Positions 31,436 through 39,122 of a stretch of DNA of 64,000 nucleotides are shown piece by piece. How positions within the stretch are numbered: the first letter of the stretch is position 1; every line of letters begins with the position of its first letter. Source of the stretch: Xylanibacter brevis ATCC 19188 (GTDB taxonomy: Bacteria; Bacteroidota; Bacteroidia; Bacteroidales; Bacteroidaceae); the NCBI RefSeq assembly GCF_000621725.1, contig NZ_JHXM01000010.1, positions 62,001 to 126,000 of the forward strand. Direction: 5' to 3'. The position numbers and the translations under genes are program-made. The notes under the pieces were generated by a model. The model was not told the DNA's origin, did not search any database, and saw nothing but the letters and a program-made list of their open reading frames with translations.

Positions 31436-31606
31436 ATTGCATTATCTTTTTTTCTATTGCATTATCTTTTCTTTCCTATTGCATTATCTTTATTTCCATA
31501 TTGCATTATCTTTATTTCCATATTGCATTATCTTTTTTTCCTATTGCATTATCTTTTCTTTCCTATTGCATTATCTTTTCTTCGATACTGCATTATCTTT
31601 TCTTTC
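31434..31606. repeat. Tandem array of eight 20-22 bp units between porX and tsaE
   Basis: TTGCATTATC recurs at 31437, 31457, 31479, 31501, 31523, 31544, 31566 and 31588 (the last with C for the first T). Spacing is 20, 22, 22, 22, 21, 22 and 22 bp, with T/C-rich fillers. On the minus strand each unit carries GATAATGCAA, combining a TAA stop and an ATG. The last porX codons (GKKR-stop) lie in the first unit and the tsaE start codon in the last. The CTATTGCAT word is shared with the arrays at 38750 and 53488. Confidence 0.92.
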
Positions 31607-33143
31607 CCGTCATTGTGATGAGTGGGATAATCATTTCCTCCATTGAGATGCCTCCATGCTGGAATGTATCTCTGTAGTATGACACATAATAGTTATAATT
31701 GTTTGGATAGGCAAAGAACGCATCGCTGGTGGCAAATACGTAGCTTGTCGAAAGGTTGGGTGAGGGCAACTGCGCCTTTTCCGGTTCCTTGATGACGAAC
31801 AGCTCCTTAGAGTCGTACGAGAGGTTCTTTCCCAGTTTATAGCGCAGGTTGGTGTTCGTGTTGCGATCGCCCACAATCTTCACCGGTTTTGTGCAACGGA
31901 TGCTGCCGTGGTCGGTGGTCACAATCACCTTGTAGTCCGTCTGTGCCAGCCATTTAAAGAATTCAGCAATCACCGAGTGGCGGAACCATGATAGTGTGAT
32001 GCTGCGGTAGGCCGACTCGCTGTTAGCCAGTTCACGTACCATTCTCGATTCCGTTCTGGCATGACTCAGCATGTCGATAAAGTTGAATACCACCACGTTC
32101 AGCTGGTTTTTGTCCAGTGTGTTCAACTGTTGCATAAACCTCTCAGCCTCTGCCGATGTATTGATTTTATGGTATGAGAACGCCTCGTGCCTGCGATAGC
32201 GCTCCAACTGCGTCTGTATCAGTGGTCCCTCGTTCAGGTTCTTGCCCTCCTCCTCGTCTTCGTCCACCCACAGGTCTGGGAACATCTTTGCAATCTTGTT
32301 GGGCATCAGTCCGCTAAAGATAGCATTACGTGCATATTGTGTAGCCGTGGGCAGTATCGACGAATACACATTCTCGTCAATGTCAAACTGGTCGCCAATC
32401 TCCTGTGCCAGCATGCGCCATTGGTCATATCGAAAGTTGTCGAGCACCACCATGAAGACCTTCTCTTTCTGGTCGAGTAGGGGGAACACACATTCTTTGA
32501 AGATGCGATGCGACATCAGCGGCGCAGGCTTATTGTCCGTGATCCAGTCCATGTAGTTCTTCTTCACGAACTTCGAGAATCCCAGGTTAGCCTCCTCTTT
32601 CTGCATGGCCAGCATCTCAGACATCTGCGAGTCCGTGCTGCTTAGCTGCAGTTCCCAGTGCACCAGTCGTTTATACACCTCCACCCAGTCGTTCCAAGTG
32701 TTACAGTCCATGATTTGCATGGCAATCTGTTGAAACTGCTGCTGATACTGACTCTGAGTCACCTCCGTCTCGATCTCGCGTCGGTGAATATTTTTTTTCA
32801 GTGTCAGCAGAATCTGGTTGGGGTTCACCGGTTTTATCAGGTAGTCGGCAATCTTTTGTCCGATGGCCTGGTTCATGATGTTCTCCTCTTCGCTTTTGGT
32901 AACCATCACTACAGGAGTTGCGGGTGCAATCTCTTTGATGCGTTGCAGTGTCTCCAGCCCTGATAGTCCCGGCATCTGTTCGTCCAGAATCACCAGGTCA
33001 AACGAGCGCTCTTCGCACAAGTCTATGGCATCAGTACCATTCGATACCGTTGTCACCTCGTATCCTTTTTTCTCGAGAAAGATGATATAGGCCTTCAGCA
33101 GCTCCATCTCATCATCCACCCATAGCAGTTGTCCGTTTGTCAT
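31593..33143 (-). CDS. porX: T9SS response regulator PorX (receiver + PglZ domain)
   Basis: Regulator of the type IX secretion system, 516 residues. The receiver domain (1-120) has the acidic pair D10/D11, the phospho-acceptor D54 in LVILDEQMPG and the conserved Lys in VTKSEEE. A linker leads to a PglZ/alkaline-phosphatase-like domain (about 205-510) with metal-binding type motifs VVLDNFRYDQWR, FIDMLSHAR and TTDHGSIRC. P. gingivalis PorX has the same layout and acts with PorY and SigP to control T9SS genes. It starts 4 bp after the porW stop. Its final codons lie inside the tandem array. Confidence 0.94.
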   Translation of the reverse strand: MTNGQLLWVDDEMELLKAYIIFLEKKGYEVTTVSNGTDAIDLCEERSFDLVILDEQMPGLSGLETLQRIKEIAPATPVVMVTKSEEENIMNQAIGQKIADYLIKPVNPNQILLTLKKNIHRREIETEVTQSQYQQQFQQIAMQIMDCNTWNDWVEVYKRLVHWELQLSSTDSQMSEMLAMQKEEANLGFSKFVKKNYMDWITDNKPAPLMSHRIFKECVFPLLDQKEKVFMVVLDNFRYDQWRMLAQEIGDQFDIDENVYSSILPTATQYARNAIFSGLMPNKIAKMFPDLWVDEDEEEGKNLNEGPLIQTQLERYRRHEAFSYHKINTSAEAERFMQQLNTLDKNQLNVVVFNFIDMLSHARTESRMVRELANSESAYRSITLSWFRHSVIAEFFKWLAQTDYKVIVTTDHGSIRCTKPVKIVGDRNTNTNLRYKLGKNLSYDSKELFVIKEPEKAQLPSPNLSTSYVFATSDAFFAYPNNYNYYVSYYRDTFQHGGISMEEMIIPLITMTGKKR

Positions 33144-33147
33144 ATCG

Positions 33148-36075
33148 TTACCATAAGTCTTCTAGTTCAAACTCATCGTCATCGCCGCTGTCCTCCTCCT
33201 GTTTAGAGGTTGGCTCGTCCTCAGCATCTATCACAGGCTGCTCGTAGTCTGGCTGCTGCAGCAGATCCTCGTTGGAGATGGGCAGTGGCAAGAACGTCTT
33301 CTCGTAGAACTCGTCGTAGTCCTTGTAGCTATAGCGCGTGCCTATCAGCGCCAGGTTATGCTCGCTGATCACCAGCGTGCGACATCGTTTCAGCATCTTG
33401 CCCATGGCCTCGGCAGCGTGCAGCTGTCTGGCATATTGCAGCGCCTCGTCGAAGTTCAGGAAGCCCCGTATCATCATGCGGTTGATGCCGTTGTCACGTT
33501 CAATCTCCATGTCAAAGTTGCGCACCATGAAGTTAGAGAAGTTAAACCGTGCCATCTCAAACAGCAGCTGGTTCTCTCCCGAAGTCGCGCGTCCTTCTGT
33601 TGAGTGCTCATTCAGCGAATCAGGCTGATAAACCAAGATGAAGAGGAACGGCATGTTGCGCTCAGCCGATAGCGTGTCGGCAGCCACCGAGTCGTTGCTT
33701 GCCGTGATGTCGCGTCTCGACCATATATCGTCCAGGTCGAACTTGCCGCCATGCAGCGTTCTTCCCTCCTGCACGCCTTTGACGATCATGCCCGCCATCT
33801 CCGACACCTCGCTCTGCGGATATTTCTCCACCACCGTCTTCAGGTTCTCCACACAGCCTTTGGCGTCGCCCTGGTTCAGTAGGCTCAGTCCGTTGATGAA
33901 CAAGAACTTAGCCCTGTTCTCACCCAGTGGGAACCGTTCTGCCGACAGTTTGGCGTTGGCCTGAATCATCTCGTGCTTGTTGGCTTTGAAAGCCTCGTAC
34001 GTGGCGCCATAGATAGAGTCCTCCAGATGTTCGCCAAAGCGAGCGTTCTCCTCGAAGTACGGGTCGCTCAGCAAGATGGTCCATTCGCTTTCCGGATAGT
34101 CAGCCTGCATGCGAGCCAGACAGTTGTTGGCCATCAGTGTGTCGCCCCTCAGCGAGTATAGCAAGAACAAATGATACCAAGCCTGGTCGTTCTGCTCGTA
34201 TTCAGGGTATTGCGATGTCAGTCTCAGCAACTGCTTCTCCGATAGCTTCAGGTTCTCCAGTTTATCCTTGAAGATGATGCCCGAGTTAAACAGTCCGTCC
34301 ATGATGGTCGCATTGCTCTCCGCCAGTTGGTCCTCGGTGAAAGGTATCTGTGCCAAGTAGTATTCGCGGTTGTGTGGGTCGTTGGCCAGTGTGTCGTTCT
34401 CCGCCGTGTCGGTCTCGTTGCTCACCTCGTTGTTCTCCTCGTTCTCCGCCGTGTTCAGGCTGTCGGTCGTCTCCTCGCCGTTGGCCTCCCCCTGTAGGTT
34501 CACCACCGTCTTGTTCGCGCGCTGCCAGTCGTCCACGTTCTCACGCTTGCCCCATTGTCGCTGGAACTGCTGTTTACCCTGGTTCACCGCCATCTGGTTG
34601 TAGAAGTACCACTTGCCGTCTCTCGACGTCGTGTTGTTCTGCTGTGGCGTCGTGTTGCGTGTGTTACGTCCGTTGGTGGCGCTGATGCTCTGTTGCAACT
34701 TGTTCACCTGGGCCTCCAGCGCCTTGTCGCGTTCCTCCTTTTCCTTTTTCTTCAGTGCGTCTATCACGCGGTCGATGGCAGCCAGTCGCTCCTTCTCGGG
34801 CAGTTTTGCCAGCACCTGCAGCGAGTCCTGCAGATACACCGCATCCGTGTGGGGCACCAGTTCGTCCAGCACCTTCGAGCGGTGAGCCAGTTCCTCGTAG
34901 TCGTCGCGATCCTTGTCCAGCAGACCTATGGCCTCGCCATAGCAACGCTGCGCATCGTTGTATTTCTCCTTGATCCAGTACAGGTCGCCCAATTTCAGTA
35001 GCAGCACACCCTTCTCTATACCGCTGCGCGTCGCCTTCTCGTTGCCTTTCTCATAGGCCCCGATAGCCTTGGCCGTGTCGTTCTGCATCAGGTAGATGTT
35101 GCCGATGGCGTAATACACCTGGTCCAGGTAGTCCTTGTTATTGTCAGATGCCGCCATACGCTTCAGTCGGCTAATCATCTTCTTCGCATTTCCCTTGGCC
35201 ATCACCTCGGTCTGTGCTATCCGTGCGTTGAACTCCAGTTCGTAGGGTGGGTTCAGTCTTACCACCTTCTGGTAGGCCTTGTACGACAGCTCCTTGTGGT
35301 TCAGCGCCGCCTCCACCTGTCCTGTCAGGTACCATATGCGTGCCTTCTGCGCTGTGCGCTTCTCGTGCTTGGCCGTCTTGTGCAGGTAGGGCAGTGCCTT
35401 TTCCAGTTCGCCGTTCTTCAGGTAGAAGTCGGCCATTGTGGCGTCCCATGTCTTCTGCGCCTTGTAGTGGATGCTGTCGCGGTTCATGTTTCTGATCACG
35501 TCCTCGGCATCGTACAGCCAGTCCAGTTCGGTGTAGCAGCGTGCCAGCCAGGCGCGTGCCATGCCGTTGATAGCCGGCTGCCCCTGATACAGGCGGCTGA
35601 CGTACGAGAAGGTGGCGGCCGCCTCGTCGAAGGCCCCCTTCTGAAACTGTGCCTGTCCCATCAGCATCCAAGCCTTCCACAGGAACGGGTTGTATTCGCC
35701 GCGCGACAACCATTCCCTGTCGCGTGCCGTTTTTTTCCTGGTCTTGTTCCACACCGGCTTCGCCTTGATAGAGTGCAGTTTGATGGTCTTCTCCATCTTC
35801 TCTATCGTGCGGTCGTACTTTCCTTTTCCCAGGTCACGGCTTTTCTTATTGCCCACCACGTAGAGGGGCAACATCTCCGTGAAGTTGTCCTTGTTGCCCT
35901 TTTCTTTCTCCTCGTCGCCCTCTATGTAGGCCAGCGAGCCGTTGTAGTAAGTGTTGTATTTGGCTGTGAAAGAATGCCAGAAGCGGCTATTCCCCGTATT
36001 TTTTTGCGTAGAGCAAGCTGTCATCAGCAGGAAGCTGATGACGCTACCTATACCTATATATAATAATCTACGCAT
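33148..36075 (-). CDS. porW: T9SS TPR lipoprotein PorW/SprE
   Basis: A 975-residue lipoprotein: lipobox LMTAC with C21, then an N-terminal segment typical of SprE/PorW (STQKNT..RFWHSFTAKYNTYYNG). Tandem TPR-like helices run through about 60-430 and 600-780. A Gln/Asn/Thr-rich linker (about 450-560) carries low-complexity acidic segments. The C-terminus is strongly acidic (DEPTSKQEEDSGDDDEFELEDLW). PorW/SprE is required for T9SS secretion in P. gingivalis and gliding in Flavobacterium. It directly precedes porX. Confidence 0.9.
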   Translation of the reverse strand: MRRLLYIGIGSVISFLLMTACSTQKNTGNSRFWHSFTAKYNTYYNGSLAYIEGDEEKEKGNKDNFTEMLPLYVVGNKKSRDLGKGKYDRTIEKMEKTIKLHSIKAKPVWNKTRKKTARDREWLSRGEYNPFLWKAWMLMGQAQFQKGAFDEAAATFSYVSRLYQGQPAINGMARAWLARCYTELDWLYDAEDVIRNMNRDSIHYKAQKTWDATMADFYLKNGELEKALPYLHKTAKHEKRTAQKARIWYLTGQVEAALNHKELSYKAYQKVVRLNPPYELEFNARIAQTEVMAKGNAKKMISRLKRMAASDNNKDYLDQVYYAIGNIYLMQNDTAKAIGAYEKGNEKATRSGIEKGVLLLKLGDLYWIKEKYNDAQRCYGEAIGLLDKDRDDYEELAHRSKVLDELVPHTDAVYLQDSLQVLAKLPEKERLAAIDRVIDALKKKEKEERDKALEAQVNKLQQSISATNGRNTRNTTPQQNNTTSRDGKWYFYNQMAVNQGKQQFQRQWGKRENVDDWQRANKTVVNLQGEANGEETTDSLNTAENEENNEVSNETDTAENDTLANDPHNREYYLAQIPFTEDQLAESNATIMDGLFNSGIIFKDKLENLKLSEKQLLRLTSQYPEYEQNDQAWYHLFLLYSLRGDTLMANNCLARMQADYPESEWTILLSDPYFEENARFGEHLEDSIYGATYEAFKANKHEMIQANAKLSAERFPLGENRAKFLFINGLSLLNQGDAKGCVENLKTVVEKYPQSEVSEMAGMIVKGVQEGRTLHGGKFDLDDIWSRRDITASNDSVAADTLSAERNMPFLFILVYQPDSLNEHSTEGRATSGENQLLFEMARFNFSNFMVRNFDMEIERDNGINRMMIRGFLNFDEALQYARQLHAAEAMGKMLKRCRTLVISEHNLALIGTRYSYKDYDEFYEKTFLPLPISNEDLLQQPDYEQPVIDAEDEPTSKQEEDSGDDDEFELEDLW

Positions 36076-36090
36076 CTAAAAGAAAAACTC

Positions 36091-36300
36091 CTAAACGGCC
36101 GTTTTATTGCCCTCGCGGCGTTTTTTCTCTTCCATCAGGCAGGCTATCTTGCAGTCGCCCGATGCTTTGCTGCTGCATGTGGCACAGTCCTCGCCCTCCA
36201 CTACGGGCGCGTCGGTGCCGCCTTTCGTCAGCATTGACGACAGTGCTGCCACAATGCCCAGCACTGCCAGTGAGATGAAACAAATTAGTGCAAACTGCAT
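36091..36300 (-). CDS. Small Cys-rich single-span membrane protein
   Basis: A 69-residue protein: an N-terminal membrane helix (2-24) followed by a short linker and four cysteines C39, C42, C50 and C54 (CATC..DCKIAC), then a basic end. The C-x2-C-x7-C-x3-C pattern could bind a metal or cluster, as in FeoB-associated Cys-rich proteins, but no feoB is near. It lies 9 bp after aroA and 15 bp before porW, so it belongs to this operon. Function unknown. Confidence 0.72.
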   Translation of the reverse strand: MQFALICFISLAVLGIVAALSSMLTKGGTDAPVVEGEDCATCSSKASGDCKIACLMEEKKRREGNKTAV

Positions 36301-36309
36301 ATTCTTTTA

Positions 36310-37569
36310 TTACTTGTTGATTGTGAATCCATTTTTCTCCAGATCATCCCAGAACATGGGGTACGACTTGCTCACCACCTGCGGGTTGTTGATGCTGATA
36401 GGTATGCGGAAGGCCATTGGCGCAAAGGCCAGTGCCATGCGGTGATCCTCGTAGGTGTCTATGGTGTAGGACGCGTTGCCGTTGGCTGTAGGCTGTCGCT
36501 TGCCGTCCCACATCAGTTCGCTGTCGTTGATGCTCTTCAGTTCGATGCCCATCTTCCTCATCTCAGTCTGCAGCGCCGCTATGCGGTCGGTCTCCTTGAT
36601 CTTCAGTGTCTGCAGTCCTGTGAAGTGGAAGGGCACGCCCAGTGCGCAACACGTGCACACGAACGTCTGCGCCAGGTCGGGCATGTTCACAAAGTCATAT
36701 TCTAGTCTGGGCACGTGGCGTCCGCTCTTCTTCAGCGTCACCGTGGTGGGCACGCCCGGCTCTTTCGTCTCGAAGATGGTCTTCACGCCCAGCAGGCTAA
36801 ACAGATAGCGCACGCCCGAGTCGCCCTGCTTCGAACCGTCCATCAGTCCGCTCAGTTTCACCTCGGCCTCCTCGTCCTTGCTCAGCGCCACCATCTCGTA
36901 CCAGTAGCTGGCGCCGCTCCAGTCGTTCTCTATCAGGTAGGGGCGTGCCACGTAGGGCTTAGGCTGCACGGTGATGGTGTCTATCGACGTCCATTCGGCG
37001 TCAGCGCCAAACTCGCGCATGGTCCACAGCGTCAGGTCTATGTAGGGGCGCGAGATGATCTCGCCCGTCAGTCGCAGTGTCAGTCCTTTCTTCAGCACCG
37101 GGCCTATCATCAGCAGGGCCGAGGTGTATTGCGACGACATGTTACCGGCTATCTCCAGCTCGCCACCCTCCAACTGCTGTCCGCAGATTCTCAGTGGCGG
37201 AAAACCGTTCTCCCCCTCATATTCAATGTTGGCACCCAGATGTCTCAGCGCGTCCACCAGCAGTTTGATGGGGCGGTGCTTCATGCGGTCGGTGCCCGTG
37301 ATGACGTGTTCGCCGTGCTCCGTGGCCGACAGGAATGCCGTCATGAATCTCATGGCCGTGCCGGCCGCTTTGATGTCGATGACGTGAGGCATCTGTTCCA
37401 GTGCGCGTACAATCACCTCCGTGTCGTCGCAGTCGCTCAGGTTGTCGGGCAGTGTGTCGCCGCCGGTCAGTGCGTGTATGATGAGTGCACGATTAGAAAT
37501 GCTCTTCGAGGCAGGCAGTTTGATGGTCGCCTGCAGCCTCTCTGGTGCTATGATATTATAAGTCTCCAT
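36310..37569 (-). CDS. aroA: 3-phosphoshikimate 1-carboxyvinyltransferase (EPSP synthase)
   Basis: Shikimate pathway enzyme joining shikimate-3-phosphate and PEP; 419 residues from the ATG at 37569 (METYNIIAPERL). Motifs: LPASKSISNRALI, GTAMRFMTAFLS, the MSSQYTSALLM segment, the KIKETDRIAALQTEMRKMG block and EDHRMALAFAP near the C-terminus. A TTG at 37581 in frame lies within the promoter box and is rejected. It heads the minus-strand block aroA, Cys-rich protein, porW, porX, tsaE and metallopeptidase. The mRNA leader would be only a few bases. Confidence 0.95.
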   Translation of the reverse strand: METYNIIAPERLQATIKLPASKSISNRALIIHALTGGDTLPDNLSDCDDTEVIVRALEQMPHVIDIKAAGTAMRFMTAFLSATEHGEHVITGTDRMKHRPIKLLVDALRHLGANIEYEGENGFPPLRICGQQLEGGELEIAGNMSSQYTSALLMIGPVLKKGLTLRLTGEIISRPYIDLTLWTMREFGADAEWTSIDTITVQPKPYVARPYLIENDWSGASYWYEMVALSKDEEAEVKLSGLMDGSKQGDSGVRYLFSLLGVKTIFETKEPGVPTTVTLKKSGRHVPRLEYDFVNMPDLAQTFVCTCCALGVPFHFTGLQTLKIKETDRIAALQTEMRKMGIELKSINDSELMWDGKRQPTANGNASYTIDTYEDHRMALAFAPMAFRIPISINNPQVVSKSYPMFWDDLEKNGFTINK

Positions 37570-37578
37570 AATTGACGG

Positions 37579-37586
37579 CAAAGTTA
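37579..37586 (-). promoter_or_regulatory. aroA: Promoter -7 box of aroA, giving a near-leaderless mRNA
   Basis: TAACTTTG on the minus strand, nine bases upstream of the aroA ATG. With a transcription start about 7 bp downstream, the 5' leader would be zero to a few bases. No good -33 TTTG is seen. Confidence 0.55.
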
Positions 37587-37665
37587 CAAAATAAATGTCA
37601 TAATGCTACTGTCACCCCTTAATAATTAAAGTTTTTTGGAAAAACGTGAAAAAGATGCAGAAAAA

Positions 37666-37697
37666 TTTGGTGGTTTCGGAAAAAGTCAGTACCTTTG
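37666..37697 (+). promoter_or_regulatory. Promoter of tRNA-Pro
   Basis: TTTG (37666-37669), 20 bp, TACCTTTG (37690-37697). Full consensus match 31 bp before the tRNA. Confidence 0.8.
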
Positions 37698-37728
37698 CAT
37701 CCGCAATTCGAAAGAAGCGCATCATGAT

Positions 37729-37804
37729 CGGGATTTAGCGCAGTTGGTAGCGCACACGTCTGGGGGGCGCGAGGTCGCTGGTTCGAGTCCAGTAATCCCG
37801 ACCA
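37729..37804 (+). tRNA. tRNA-Pro(GGG)
   Basis: 76 nt with encoded CCA. Acceptor stem CGGGATT/AATCCCG (C1-G72, discriminator A), D stem GCGC/GCGC, anticodon loop CTGGGGG with anticodon GGG (37762-37764) reading CCC/CCU, T stem GCTGG/CCAGT. The anticodon stem CACGT/GCGCG has an A28-C42 mismatch and a T31-G39 wobble, unusual for a functional tRNA. It has its own promoter and terminator. Confidence 0.93.
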
Positions 37805-37809
37805 AAGAG

Positions 37810-37846
37810 AATCCAAATTACTGTTTCAGTAGTTTGGATTTTTTTT
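37810..37846 (+). terminator. Terminator of tRNA-Pro
   Basis: AATCCAAA and TTTGGATT arms around an ACTG...CAGT inner stem, followed by a T run. Confidence 0.85.
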
Positions 37847-37882
37847 GTGTCTTGTGGGAGTTCCCTCCTCCTGGCCTCCCCA

Positions 37883-37892
37883 GGGGGGGGGG
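37883..37892. repeat. Run of ten G residues
   Basis: A 10-G homopolymer preceded by CCTCCCCA, between the tRNA terminator and the next hairpin. Such tracts slip easily in replication and are also assembly-error prone. No gene reads through it. Confidence 0.8.
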
Positions 37893-37898
37893 ATGGCA

Positions 37899-37941
37899 TA
37901 AAAGAAGGTCGAGCGGGTGTTAGCCGTTCGACCTTCTTTTA
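37899..37941. terminator. Bidirectional terminator between tRNA-Pro and the 177-residue gene
   Basis: A perfect 14-bp inverted repeat (37899-37912 with 37928-37941) whose ends are A and T tracts, so it can terminate transcription in both directions. Confidence 0.85.
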
Positions 37942-37958
37942 TTATTATGATGGTATGC

Positions 37959-38492
37959 TTACCAGATCAGTTCACCTTTGTAGAAATACACAATCGAGAT
38001 GCGATAGCGAGGCTCGTTGTCGCTGGGGCTGCAAAGCTCGCCTGTCTTTCCGTCCATATACTGCAGTTGCTTCTGAAACAGCAGGTTGCGCTTGATATCC
38101 CTCACCCAGAACGTAGAGTCGGGGTTGGTGCGCATGGATGCTTCCTCTAGCAGGTTCAGTAGTTTAGGATTCTCGCGCAGAATGCTCAAGGCCTCCTCTA
38201 GTTCGTTGCTTGAGACGTAGGGGTAGCCATAGTAAACACTGCTGTAGAACTGAGCGTCGATATCGTCTTTGCTGAATGGCTCACCAGCGCAAAAACGTAT
38301 ATGCTTGGGCGTTGTCTTGCCAAGCACCTTCAGTAGTATGCCATGCTCGTTGGCGCTCTCTTCGCGTATGCACAGATAGCGAGAGTTTACATACTGTTTA
38401 TATGTGGTTTTGCCGCTTTTCTTCAAGATTCGCTCTTGTTTTCGGAGCACGGCAACTTCTCCTAAAGTCCAGTTGTTTGTATTTGATCCCAT
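37959..38492 (-). CDS. Hypothetical protein, 177 residues
   Basis: Not recognised. No signal peptide or membrane segment; probably cytoplasmic. It has a basic N-terminal region (KQERILKKSGKTTYKQYV), a central mixed alpha/beta part with an Arg/Phe/Cys-containing segment (HIRFCAGEPFSKDD), and a C-terminal strand region (YRISIVYFYKGELIW). It has a good promoter (38662-38693) and a 160-nt leader containing a 32-bp duplication, and it ends at a strong hairpin. It is a real, monocistronic gene by these signs. Confidence 0.75.
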   Translation of the reverse strand: MGSNTNNWTLGEVAVLRKQERILKKSGKTTYKQYVNSRYLCIREESANEHGILLKVLGKTTPKHIRFCAGEPFSKDDIDAQFYSSVYYGYPYVSSNELEEALSILRENPKLLNLLEEASMRTNPDSTFWVRDIKRNLLFQKQLQYMDGKTGELCSPSDNEPRYRISIVYFYKGELIW

Positions 38493-38532
38493 CTTATCGT
38501 GTGTAAATTATGTTATCTTTTATAAGTCTTGA

Positions 38533-38596
38533 GGTTTCTTCACTACTTCATTTTCCATTGTTTTGGTTTCTTCACTACTTCATTTTCCATTGTTTT
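38533..38596. repeat. 32-bp tandem duplication in the leader of the 177-residue gene
   Basis: Two perfect 32-bp copies (38533-38564 and 38565-38596). On the minus strand each copy has ATGGAAAATGAAG, opening reading frames of 15 (from 38590) and 12 codons (from 38558), both starting MENEVVKKP. They lie between the promoter and the gene start. Confidence 0.9.
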
Positions 38597-38661
38597 AAAG
38601 ATTTCGACATAATGCCGGTTCTTTTCGACAGTTTAAGATATGTTATAGTTGTAATTCCTCG

Positions 38662-38693
38662 CAAAGGTAAATAATTTGTTCGAAATTACCAAA
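38662..38693 (-). promoter_or_regulatory. Promoter of the 177-residue gene
   Basis: On the minus strand TTTG (38693-38690), 20 bp, TACCTTTG (38669-38662). This predicts a leader of about 160 nt. Confidence 0.75.
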
Positions 38694-38749
38694 TTTCTGA
38701 CAATAAAATTAAATAATTATTAAATAATTGAGTATTTTTCCATCCATTA

Positions 38750-39122
38750 TAGTGCTACTTCGGCTGCGTAAAACGGCTGCTTCCTGCGCCTCGTAGTGGC
38801 GCTTTTGCTCCCTCATAGTGGCACTTTCGTCCCCTCATAGTGGCACTTTCGTCCCCTCATAGTGGCACTTTTGTTTTTGGTCCAGAGTCTGGAAAGTACA
38901 TTTCTAGAGTCTAGATAAGGTCATTCTAGAGTCTGGATCGGGTCAATCTAGAGTCTAGAATGGTGTAGTCTAGAGTCTAGATCGGGATCAAAAGTTACGC
39001 TATTGCAAGTCAAAACCATAAGTATTAGGATGCAATAGCGCCACTATTGCGTTGCAGAAGCGCCACTTTTGTGCTGCCACGCCGCTAGAAAGATGCTGCC
39101 ACGCCGCCCCGGTGGCCTGCCG
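38750..39122. repeat. Intergenic array in 22-bp register (array A)
   Basis: About 370 bp in one continuous 22-bp register. CTTTTGC/CTTTCGT-like words sit at 38758, 38780, 38802, 38824, 38846 and 38868. Five 13-bp palindromes follow (38881-38981). CTATTGC-like words resume at 39000, 39022 (degenerate), 39044 and 39066, in the same phase (38868 plus 6 x 22). GCTGCCACGCCGC units then run to 39122, the base next to the regulator stop codon. The left block has TAGTGGC and the right block its inverse GCCACTA. No gene is seen inside. Confidence 0.9.
38881..38981. repeat. Five 13-bp palindromes with 9-bp spacers (array A core)
   Basis: TCCAGAGTCTGGA (38881), TCTAGAGTCTAGA (38903), TCTAGAGTCTGGA (38925), TCTAGAGTCTAGA (38947 and 38969). 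Each is an inverted repeat of TCYAG around a core AGT. The four 9-bp spacers all differ. Period is exactly 22 bp, about two helical turns, so all sites face the same side of the DNA. Confidence 0.95.

Noticed and set aside
31361..31677. Plus-strand open frames of 85-95 codons rich in Leu/Phe/Tyr/Cys
   Set aside because: They are translations of the tandem array and the antisense of tsaE/porX; all three frames stay open because the repeat lacks plus-strand stops.
31593..33143. PglZ domain as a sign of a BREX phage-defence system
   Set aside because: The receiver domain, length and porW neighbour identify PorX; no other BREX gene is present.
36091..36300. FeoB-associated Cys-rich protein
   Set aside because: The layout is similar, but no iron-transport gene is near and the Cys spacing match is loose.
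37569..37581. Upstream TTG start of aroA
   Set aside because: It lies inside the TAACTTTG promoter box, so it would not be in the mRNA.
38881..38981. Possible CRISPR array (regular repeats with unique spacers)
   Set aside because: Repeats are 13 bp and spacers 9 bp, far below CRISPR sizes, and no cas genes are present.
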